Shown here one piece after another: positions 1 through 5,201 of a DNA stretch of 5,491 nt. Both the position numbers and the translations under genes were made by a program. The notes under the pieces are model-generated. The model had not been told where the DNA came from. It made no database searches and worked only from the letters and a program-made list of their open reading frames with translations. The stretch's first letter is position 1, and the number at the start of each line of letters is the position of its first letter. This stretch comes from JAWOGN01 sp046496815 (GTDB lineage Bacteria > Desulfobacterota > DSM-4660 > Desulfatiglandales > Desulfatiglandaceae): positions 1 through 5,491 of the forward strand of contig JAWOGN010000087.1 of the NCBI GenBank assembly GCA_046496815.1. Direction: 5' to 3'.

Positions 1-130
1 TGGCATCGTCCAGGAGAAATACCTTCACGTCGTGACCTTTTTCGCAGGCCACTTTCGCGAATTGAAAGGCCCGGGTCGCGCGACCGGCTTTTTCAAATCC
101 ATTGGAGACAACAAAAAGCATTTTCGACAT
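1..130 (-). CDS. DsrE/DsrF-like family protein, N-terminal part (runs off the left edge)
   Basis: Forty-three residues are visible, beginning MSKMLFVVSNGFEKAGRATR and ending in VKVFLLDDA. The pattern is a hydrophobic first beta strand, a GxEKxxRATRAFQFAK helix, then EKGHDVKVFLLDDA, which is the usual opening of small (about 110-120 residue) cytoplasmic DsrE-family proteins. Members carry persulfide sulfur in sulfur relay or belong to uncharacterised relatives common in sulfate reducers. The ATG at 130-128 is chosen because an almost perfect anti-16S complement, AAAGGAGGTGATA, lies at 146-135, four bases upstream. The family's possible active cysteine would lie beyond the edge, so sulfur transfer cannot be confirmed; the one visible Cys is in the 'VACEKGHD' helix. 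It is transcribed divergently from the glycosyltransferase operon. Family assignment is fairly sure, exact role unknown. Confidence 0.8.
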   Translation of the reverse strand, partial: MSKMLFVVSNGFEKAGRATRAFQFAKVACEKGHDVKVFLLDDA

Positions 131-325
131 CGCTATCACCTCCTTTCCGCATCGCTTTATGGATACTTCTAAAGTCGATGATTACACCTTGTTTCCATAC
201 CCCATGAGGGGCATTGAAGTACTCCGCCGTGGGCTGGATTTCGGTAGCAGTCTCTTCCGCACTTGATGCGGGACAGGAATGAAGGATCATGGCGATTTCC
301 AACGGTTTACAAGTTCATCATGTTT

Positions 326-344
326 ATAAATATTGAATATTTAT
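326..344. repeat. Perfect 19-bp AT-rich palindrome, possible operator
   Basis: ATAAATATT at 326-334 and its exact reverse complement AATATTTAT at 336-344 flank a single central base. The site lies over the -10/start region of the leftward promoter and just upstream of the rightward -35, where a dimeric regulator could control one or both genes. The regulator is not in the window. AT-rich sequence makes such palindromes easier to find by chance, so the operator role is inference. Confidence 0.4.
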
Positions 345-369
345 GGTTTAGATTATAAAATTTTGTCAA
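341..369 (-). promoter_or_regulatory. Candidate sigma70 promoter for the DsrE-like gene
   Basis: Reading leftward, a perfect TTGACA lies at 369-364. A CATAAA (4 of 6 to the -10 consensus) lies 18 bases on at 345-340, with CCATAA one base earlier as an alternative. A perfect TATAAT at 357-352 is also present but lacks a good -35 at the proper distance. Transcription would start near 333, leaving a leader of about 200 nt before the ATG at 130. That leader contains two short hairpins (CCGCA/TGCGG at 257-271 and CCCC/GGGG at 200-211), neither followed by a T tract. Confidence 0.45.
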
Positions 370-391
370 CACGGATGAATTCATTGATAAT
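363..391 (+). promoter_or_regulatory. Sigma70-type promoter for the glycosyltransferase-glgA operon
   Basis: TTGTCA (363-368, 5 of 6) and GATAAT (386-391, 5 of 6) are separated by exactly 17 bases, the optimal spacing. Transcription would start near 398, giving a leader of about 260 nt before the ATG at 659. The -35 box overlaps the -35 of the leftward promoter by five bases. Confidence 0.5.
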
Positions 392-658
392 GATGGGGGC
401 CTCCGGATTGTGCGATCAAAAGCGACCTGCCTTGGTGAATAAAAGACAAACACAATATAGCACAGCATAATCCTATATCAAAGCATTTAGCAAATTTGGA
501 GGGAATTTTGAGAAACCCCACTGTCAAGCCGTAAAAAGACACATATACCAAACCAACCGTAAACGCGCGAAAGGATAGATTCATAGACTGGGCCTCTGTC
601 AGGGATATGCGCGGTTCAGGTCGGCTCAAAGGATTTGTTTTGAAAAGGAGGAAGTATT
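392..658. other. Intergenic leader upstream of the glycosyltransferase; contains a doubtful antisense small ORF
   Basis: This stretch is AT-rich with no recognised gene or riboswitch. On the minus strand one frame stays open from 629 (TTG) to 381; an internal ATG at about 586 would give some 67 residues with two hydrophobic segments (AFTVGLVYVSFYGLTVGFL and FDIGLCCAILCLSFI). No good Shine-Dalgarno precedes either start, and the frame's 3' end covers the rightward -10 box, so it is more likely chance than a gene. The strong Shine-Dalgarno AGGAGG at 646-651 belongs to the ATG at 659, seven bases away. Confidence 0.5.
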
Positions 659-1921
659 ATGGCTGATTTTCACCAAGAAGGACTTATCACCACACTCCAT
701 GCCCTGCACGAAGCTTTTGATCGCGAGACCTATGTTGCAAGCCTTGAACGTAAGCTGGAGGAGTACTCACGCCATCAAAAGATCACGCTTTTGCTGCCGT
801 CCCTCTTTTCGGAAATTCGGAATCCTCAAGTGCTGGATCGGATACTCGACGGTATCGAGAAAGTGAAATATCTGCGTAGAATTGTTGTCGCCCTGGGAGG
901 GGCGCCGGAGGAAAAGCAGTTCCGGGAGGCCAAAGAATACTTCGGGAGACTTCGCATGTCTGATCGGGACGTAAAGATCGCTTGGGTGGAGGGACCTCGA
1001 ATCCAAAAAATATTCCAAGAAATCCAGAGTCGTGAAATCCCCACGGGTGTTCAGGGAAAAGGGCAGTCCGTATGGATGGCACTGGGCTATATCCTTGCTA
1101 AGGAAGACTGCAGCATCATTGCGCTTCACGACTGTGACATCGTCACCTATGATCGCATTCTTCTGGGCAGGCTCATTGAGCCCACCGCCAACCCCAACAG
1201 CGATTTCCAGTTTTGCAAAGGCTACTACGCTCGAATTTCCCCGACGGAAAAAACCATGAAGGGAAGAGTTACCCGACTTTTTGTGACGCCCTTCGTAGAC
1301 TCCATGAGGGACCTCATGTATACACGAGGACATCTCGAACTGGCACGTTTCTTCAGTTATCATCGAAGTTTCAAATATCCTTTAGCAGGCGAATTTAGTT
1401 TCACAGCACAGTTGGCGCGTGGTATCAATGTCGCCTACGACTGGGGACTGGAAGTCGCCACCTTATCCCAAGTTTGCGAGCAGCTCATTCCTCGGAAAAT
1501 TGCCCAAATCGATCTGATTCCCAACTATGAGCACAAGCACCAGGAGCTTTCACCGGAAGACAAAAATAAGGGACTGCATCGCATGGTGGTCGATATCGCC
1601 AAGTTCTATTTGACCTATATGCGGTCGCACGGCGTTCCTTTGGACGATGCCTTCGTGGACATGCTGTTGCACACCTATTATCAGAACGCTCTGCGATTCA
1701 TCAGAAAGTACAGCGATGATGCCGAGGTAAATGACCTCAACTATGACCGCTATCAGGAAGAGGCCACCGTTCGACACTTTCGGGGTTTTTTATGGACGGC
1801 CTGGGAGCAGAGCAAGGGGCCGCACGAGGCCACGCTGATTCCATCTTGGAACCGGGTCTGTTTCAGTTTGCCCGATATCTATCCCAGGATTTTACAGGCT
1901 GTGGAAACAGATAACGCGTGA
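659..1921 (+). CDS. GT81-type glycosyltransferase, glucosyl-3-phosphoglycerate synthase-like
   Basis: This 420-residue protein has a GT-A (nucleotide-sugar binding) layout. A short N-terminal helical region precedes the first strand ITLLLPSLFSE at 42-52, followed by G133-K134-G135 in GKGQSVWMAL, the metal-binding DxD-type motif H-D158-C-D160, KGYYAR at 187-192, GEFSF at 244-248, the W262-G-L-E265 segment typical of GT81, and E-H292-K-H294, placed where GpgS enzymes have a metal-ligand histidine. The tail (from about 310) is alpha-helical. Known GpgS enzymes join the sugar of an NDP-glucose to 3-phosphoglycerate, and a separate phosphatase then releases glucosylglycerate, a compatible solute and precursor of methylglucose polysaccharides. 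No phosphatase gene is visible here. The start is supported by AGGAGG seven bases upstream. glgA follows after 50 bp on the same strand. The donor (glucose or mannose) and acceptor cannot be read from the sequence; a mannosylglycerate-synthase-like role remains possible. Confidence 0.72.
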   Translation: MADFHQEGLITTLHALHEAFDRETYVASLERKLEEYSRHQKITLLLPSLFSEIRNPQVLDRILDGIEKVKYLRRIVVALGGAPEEKQFREAKEYFGRLRMSDRDVKIAWVEGPRIQKIFQEIQSREIPTGVQGKGQSVWMALGYILAKEDCSIIALHDCDIVTYDRILLGRLIEPTANPNSDFQFCKGYYARISPTEKTMKGRVTRLFVTPFVDSMRDLMYTRGHLELARFFSYHRSFKYPLAGEFSFTAQLARGINVAYDWGLEVATLSQVCEQLIPRKIAQIDLIPNYEHKHQELSPEDKNKGLHRMVVDIAKFYLTYMRSHGVPLDDAFVDMLLHTYYQNALRFIRKYSDDAEVNDLNYDRYQEEATVRHFRGFLWTAWEQSKGPHEATLIPSWNRVCFSLPDIYPRILQAVETDNA

Positions 1922-1971
1922 GACCGGCCTGCGTCCGGTTGTGAAGTGTAGTGCACGAAATGGGAGGTTAA

Positions 1972-3441
1972 ATGGTTAAAAACGTGCTCAATGTATGGTT
2001 TTTGTCACCTGAGGTCGTGCCGTTTGCCAAGAGCGGCGGGTTGGCCGATGTGGCCGGCAGTCTCCCCATTGCGCTCAAGCGCCTGGGGGTGGACATACGA
2101 TTGGCCCTGCCATTCTACCGGGTTATTCGGGAGGGGAACTATGAAGTTCGACCGGTCATCAAAAAACTTGAAGTCCCCCTCGGAAAAGAAAGCTTTAAAA
2201 CCAATGTGCTTGAGACTCAGCTCGGACCTGGGGTTCGGGTCTATCTCATCGAAAGAGAGGACCTTTATGACCGGCCGAACCTGTATGGGAACCCTGGTGG
2301 GGATTACTACGATAACCTGGAACGTTTTAGTTTTTTCGCTCATGCTGCATTGCGTCTAACGGAGGCGCTTTCCTTTAAGCCGCATGTGGTACATTGTCAT
2401 GACTGGCAGACCGGGCTGGTGCCGGCGCTTATCAACGGGCCTTATGGGGATATTCCAACTTTTTCGGATGTCGCGAGCGTTTTCACCATTCACAATTTGG
2501 GCTACCAGGGGCTTTTTCCCGAAGAGAAATTTTCTATTACCGGTCTTTCTAAAAAGGAATTCTTTCATGCGGAAGGTCTTGAGTATTGGGGAAAACTCAG
2601 TCTCCTTAAAGCAGGTATCAACTACTCCGAGGCGATTACGACCGTCAGTCCTACGTACGCCGGAGAGATCCAAACTACCGAATACGGCATGGGTATGGAG
2701 GGCATACTTCGCCGACGAAGTGCCAGGCTCCATGGGATTCTCAATGGGGTGGACTACACCTGCTGGGATCCGGCCAGAGATTCCCATTTACCGGTCACGT
2801 ATTCCCCTGAAGACCTGTCCGGGAAAGCCCTCTGCAAAGCATCTTTGATTAAGGGGCTGAATCTTGATCCGTCTCTGAACAAAAAGCCCTTGCTGGGAAT
2901 GATTTCCCGCCTCGATGCCCAGAAGGGGCTCGATCTACTGGTCCAAATCCTGGATGATGTTCTTGAACTGGACATCGGGTTGGTGGTTCTGGGATCGGGA
3001 GATGAAGGGATACAGGGGGCTATTCAGCGAGCGGTTGATCGTTATCCCGGCCGGGTGGGCTTCTCGATCGGATTTAACGACCCCCTCGCCCACGAGATTC
3101 TGGCAGGCGTTGACATTTTCTTAATTCCGTCTCGCTACGAACCTTGCGGGCTGACACAGTTGTATGCGCTCAAGTATGGGACAGTTCCCGTTGTCAGGGC
3201 CACGGGGGGACTGGATGACACGATTGTATCGTTTGACAGGAGAACAAAAAAAGGCAACGGATTTAAATTTGCATCCTACGAGGCGGACGCTTTTTTTTCA
3301 GCGATTCGGCAAGCCATCGATCTTTTTTCAGATGCCGGTTCATGGAAACGACTCATGGCCAATGGCATGAAGGAGGATTTCTCCTGGGATCGATCCGCCG
3401 AGAGTTACCTGGCACTTTACGAATCCATTGCTGGGGGTTGA
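1972..3441 (+). CDS. glgA: Glycogen synthase (ADP-glucose:alpha-1,4-glucan glucosyltransferase, GT5)
   Basis: This 489-residue protein is near the usual length of bacterial GlgA (about 475-490). It transfers glucose from ADP-glucose to the non-reducing end of an alpha-1,4-glucan in the cytoplasm. Visible landmarks, in order: the N-terminal nucleotide-sugar loop K20-S-G-G-L-A-D-V (commonly KTGGLGDV), HCHDWQT at 141-147, IHNLGYQG at 173-180, NGVDYTCWDP at 258-267, the C-domain SRLDAQKG with R313 and K318 spaced as in E. coli R300/K305, the catalytic-region E390-P-C-G-L-T-Q (E. coli E377), and ATGGLDDT at 410-417. All key residues are present, so it should be active. GGGAGGT at 1962-1968 precedes the ATG. 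Lying 50 bp behind the glycosyltransferase with no intervening terminator, it is probably co-transcribed from the promoter near 363-391. No glgC, glgB or glgP is in the window. A maltose-1-phosphate synthase (GlgM) role is less likely because those enzymes are about 100 residues shorter. Confidence 0.95.
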   Translation: MVKNVLNVWFLSPEVVPFAKSGGLADVAGSLPIALKRLGVDIRLALPFYRVIREGNYEVRPVIKKLEVPLGKESFKTNVLETQLGPGVRVYLIEREDLYDRPNLYGNPGGDYYDNLERFSFFAHAALRLTEALSFKPHVVHCHDWQTGLVPALINGPYGDIPTFSDVASVFTIHNLGYQGLFPEEKFSITGLSKKEFFHAEGLEYWGKLSLLKAGINYSEAITTVSPTYAGEIQTTEYGMGMEGILRRRSARLHGILNGVDYTCWDPARDSHLPVTYSPEDLSGKALCKASLIKGLNLDPSLNKKPLLGMISRLDAQKGLDLLVQILDDVLELDIGLVVLGSGDEGIQGAIQRAVDRYPGRVGFSIGFNDPLAHEILAGVDIFLIPSRYEPCGLTQLYALKYGTVPVVRATGGLDDTIVSFDRRTKKGNGFKFASYEADAFFSAIRQAIDLFSDAGSWKRLMANGMKEDFSWDRSAESYLALYESIAGG

Positions 3442-3622
3442 ACTTTTCATTCCCGTCGCACCAGACACCATCGTCTGAAGCGGTCCGGGGATGGATATCG
3501 AAGGTGCTACGGAATGGGCCATGAATTTGGGTTTTCTCATGCGGTGTTTGGTTTTTTTGTAATCAACCCGGATATCAGGTCCAGCGTGAGAGCGACCGGC
3601 GCAATCGCTGTCACAGACGGGG
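3442..3622. other. Convergent intergenic gap between glgA and uspA
   Basis: No gene is seen. Weak inverted repeats occur at 3462-3477 (CAGAC/GTCTG), 3520-3541 (CATGA/TCATG, with a run of seven T at 3552-3558 ten bases later) and 3588-3612 (GAGAGCGA/TCGCTGTC, one mismatch). None joins a stable stem directly to a T tract, so no intrinsic terminator can be called with confidence for either converging gene. Confidence 0.55.
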
Positions 3623-4498
3623 TTAATGGCATATCCAAAGGGCAGCCCCTTCCAGTTGATGAAAAAGGCTGTCGCTCACAGATCCCATGAATAGTTTTTG
3701 GAGGCGCCCCTGGCCGGCGCCTGTTCGTCCCATCCCGACGACTGCATACCGGCCCTGCTCCGCCTCTCTCCGGATAGCCTTCGCCACATCCGAGGCCTCA
3801 ACCATCCGAGTGCTGATCATATCCTCGGGGTAACCGTTGCGAGTGAGCGTTTCCCTGATTCTCAAAATAACCGCATCCTCGGTTTTTTTCAAATCTGCTG
3901 CATTCTTTGCGACCACAAAAACCGTGACGCCGTGGGTCCGGTCTCCTGACAGAATGAACCCGACGTGATCAGCCATGCGAAAGGAAGGCTCCGAACCGTC
4001 CACACACAATAGGACATTCTTTCTATCCACATCCGGCTTGCGACACAACCATATCGGGAAACTGACTTTCTTATCGAGAATCGCTTTGCTGACGCTTTCA
4101 TCGAAGGCACGCTCCAGCCAGGATAAACCTCGTGGACCCAAAACAACCGCATCATAGAGCCCTTTTTCTCCCTCCTGAATGATATCCATCACTTTTGAAA
4201 ACTTTCGGATCTGCAGCTTGGTGCGTATCTGCTTATGATCAAACCCCACTTTCAGGAGATTTTTTTTAGTTGCTTCCAATGCAGCGTGTCCTTTCTCTTC
4301 ATAGCGTTTCGCCTGCTTCTCGATCTGAAGCGCAATGTCATGGGCGTCCTCTTCTTCCCAAACTGCGACCGGTTTGGGCGCAATGTAGAGCAGGGTGAGC
4401 TCCAGATCCTTCTTATTGGAGAAAAACCCGCCGACGAAACGCACGCTGTATATGGTACCCAGTTGTTCACTTACCGTTACTAACAAATGTTTTTCCAT
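3623..4498 (-). CDS. Universal stress protein with two tandem Usp domains
   Basis: This 291-residue cytoplasmic protein has two UspA folds, about 1-153 and 158-291. The C-terminal domain is the better preserved: strand NVLLCVDGSEPS at 161-172 carries D167, the usual adenine-contacting aspartate, and GMGRTGAGQG...MGSVSDSL (255-279) resembles the nucleotide-binding G-x2-G-x9-G-S/T loop, though with 11 rather than 9 residues between GRTG (257-260) and G272-S273. The N-terminal domain lacks the strand-1 aspartate (it reads LLVTVSEQL) and has GPRG at 121-124 but E134-S135 where G-S/T is expected, so it has probably lost nucleotide binding. The start ATG at 4498 follows CGGAGGA with seven bases between GGAGG and ATG. 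The gene converges on glgA, and a second usp gene lies about 700 bp upstream in divergent orientation. Such proteins usually respond to starvation or redox stress; the specific partner is unknown. Confidence 0.9.
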   Translation of the reverse strand: MEKHLLVTVSEQLGTIYSVRFVGGFFSNKKDLELTLLYIAPKPVAVWEEEDAHDIALQIEKQAKRYEEKGHAALEATKKNLLKVGFDHKQIRTKLQIRKFSKVMDIIQEGEKGLYDAVVLGPRGLSWLERAFDESVSKAILDKKVSFPIWLCRKPDVDRKNVLLCVDGSEPSFRMADHVGFILSGDRTHGVTVFVVAKNAADLKKTEDAVILRIRETLTRNGYPEDMISTRMVEASDVAKAIRREAEQGRYAVVGMGRTGAGQGRLQKLFMGSVSDSLFHQLEGAALWICH

Positions 4499-4620
4499 TC
4501 TAAATCCTCCGTATTTCGTATCACTTTAGCGCTTGGAAAATCCTCAATATGGGAAAAGAGATCCCAACGGCCCCCAACCCACCATTTCAAAGCGCTAAAT
4601 TCATACCGTATTTCTTTCTT
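4480..4620 (-). pseudogene. Start-less coding fragment sharing the LKW-VGGR motif
   Basis: A frame opens right after a TAA at 4623-4621 and runs 46 codons to a TAG at 4482-4480, ending inside the first codons of uspA in another frame. It contains YEFSALKWWVGGRWDLFSHI, which matches the EFTPLKWCVGGR stretch encoded at 4862-4827. There is no usable start codon before the motif, so it is read as a remnant of a duplicated gene or the displaced 3' part of the neighbouring frame. Its function is not recognised. Confidence 0.3.
4567..4602 (-). repeat. Diverged 12-codon repeat, copy B
   Basis: It encodes EFSALKWWVGGR. Against copy A (4827-4862) nine of twelve residues agree, and five of the eight differing codons are synonymous, which points to former selection on protein sequence rather than a non-coding DNA repeat. 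The longest exact shared run is TGAAATGGTG. Confidence 0.6.
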
Positions 4621-4922
4621 TTAGCGCCGAGAAACGATTCAGAGCGACGATTTCGGATCCTATGAACTTCGTTCGAATCGTTCTCAAAGCGTAAAGGAAA
4701 GAGACCGACAGCCAAAGAGACCCTCTCCTGCATATGAGTCTCACAGCAGTTGAAGGAGTCACCGTTCCTTCGGCACGATGACACCATAGCCTGATTCAAG
4801 GCTTTTGTCCAGTCGGCTGTCCGAAAACGGCCGCCGACGCACCATTTCAGCGGGGTGAACTCATTTAAATTTTGGAGATACTCTTTCATGCGCGGTATTT
4901 CTCTCTGATATGCCGATCGCAC
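4587..4922 (-). CDS. Unrecognised hypothetical ORF, probably a decayed small gene
   Basis: An open frame of 111 codons starts with GTG at 4922; an ATG at 4887 (MKEYLQNLNEFTPLKW) is the more natural start, giving 100 residues, but it has only a weak purine-rich stretch upstream. The first 40 residues look protein-like and include EFTPLKWCVGGRFRTADW. The second half is rich in Ser, Arg, Asn and Cys, with no strands, signal peptide or membrane segment, and resembles chance coding. No family is recognised. The 12-codon core recurs in another frame at 4602-4567, suggesting duplication followed by decay. It could be a real small gene, a frameshifted remnant, or chance. Confidence 0.3.
   Translation of the reverse strand: MRSAYQREIPRMKEYLQNLNEFTPLKWCVGGRFRTADWTKALNQAMVSSCRRNGDSFNCCETHMQERVSLAVGLFPLRFENDSNEVHRIRNRRSESFLGAKRKKYGMNLAL
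4827..4862 (-). repeat. Diverged 12-codon repeat, copy A
   Basis: It encodes EFTPLKWCVGGR inside the hypothetical frame at 4587-4922. The offset to copy B is 260 bases, not a multiple of three, so the two copies lie in different frames. Both copies also have a GAAATAC segment a short way upstream, hinting that the duplication once extended further. Confidence 0.6.
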
Positions 4923-4972
4923 AGGGACCCGGTTGTTTCACAGACCCCGCCGGGGAAAAGCGAGGCTTGAGA

Positions 4973-5002
4973 ATTAATTCCGGTTTATGTAAAATTTGTC
5001 AC
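4973..5002 (-). promoter_or_regulatory. Possible leftward promoter toward the hypothetical ORF and uspA
   Basis: GTGACA (5002-4997, 5 of 6) is followed 18 bases on by ATTAAT (4978-4973, 4 of 6). Transcription would begin near 4966 and could serve uspA at 4498 through the unrecognised 4499-4925 region. The match is modest, and a promoter closer to uspA is not excluded. Confidence 0.3.
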
Positions 5003-5005
5003 ACA

Positions 5006-5029
5006 CGTTTCCGTTAGCGTGCGGGAACG
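5006..5029. repeat. Inverted repeat upstream of the second usp gene
   Basis: CGTTTCCG (5006-5013) and CGGGAACG (5022-5029) form an 8-bp stem with one G-T pair around an 8-base centre. It lies between the candidate divergent promoters, about 60 bases upstream of the rightward -10, a plausible place for an activator or repressor site. The function is inferred from position only. Confidence 0.35.
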
Positions 5030-5030
5030 C

Positions 5031-5078
5031 GAATTCCCACAGGAAAGTTGGAGTTCGGAACTGATCCGGAATTCCCAA
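5031..5078. repeat. GAATTCCCA direct repeat and imperfect inverted repeat
   Basis: GAATTCCCA occurs at 5031-5039 and again at 5069-5077, 38 bases apart. The second copy also forms the right arm of an imperfect dyad, TTGGAGTTCGG (5048-5058) with CCGGAATTCCCAA (5066-5078), which pairs with two single-base bulges. The cluster ends just upstream of the rightward -10 at 5089, so it may be a regulator site for the usp gene. Confidence 0.35.
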
Positions 5079-5085
5079 CACGGCT

Positions 5086-5094
5086 TGTTACAAT
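5086..5094 (+). promoter_or_regulatory. Possible extended -10 promoter for the second usp gene
   Basis: TG-T-TACAAT at 5086-5094 is an extended -10 element (TACAAT, 5 of 6), with no recognisable -35 at 17 bases upstream, as is common for extended -10 or activator-dependent promoters. The start would be near 5101, leaving a leader of about 100 nt. That leader includes a four-codon ATG-to-TGA frame at 5129-5143 (MGKE) behind GGATGGAG, whose significance is doubtful. Confidence 0.35.
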
Positions 5095-5201
5095 ATGCGG
5101 ACATATGGTTTAGGATGGAGAATGTGATATGGGTAAAGAGTGATTGATCCTATTCGTATCGCAACCGCGGACGTCAACCCTCAAAAGAAAGGAGCATAGG
5201 G

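Noticed and set aside
93..302. Minus-strand open frame of 69 codons over the DsrE leader
   Set aside because: It starts with TTG without a ribosome binding site, runs out of frame into the DsrE-like gene across its strong Shine-Dalgarno, and resembles no family; it is best read as chance in the leader.
342..351. Shared 10-mer TATGGTTTAG here and at 5104-5113
   Set aside because: Several 10-base matches are expected by chance in a window of this size, and the flanks differ.
767..1363. 198-codon minus-strand frame opposite the glycosyltransferase gene
   Set aside because: It is fully contained in a well-supported gene on the other strand; its composition is that of an antisense shadow.
1922..1940. 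Small hairpin ACCGG/CCGGT just after the glycosyltransferase stop
   Set aside because: The stem is only five to six pairs with no following T run, so it is not a terminator; the two genes still look co-transcribed.
2356..2787. 143-codon minus-strand frame within glgA
   Set aside because: It is antisense to conserved GlgA motifs and has no family resemblance or ribosome binding site.
3340..3540. 66-codon minus-strand frame overlapping the end of glgA
   Set aside because: It overlaps the conserved C-terminus of glgA, has no Shine-Dalgarno and a low-information sequence.
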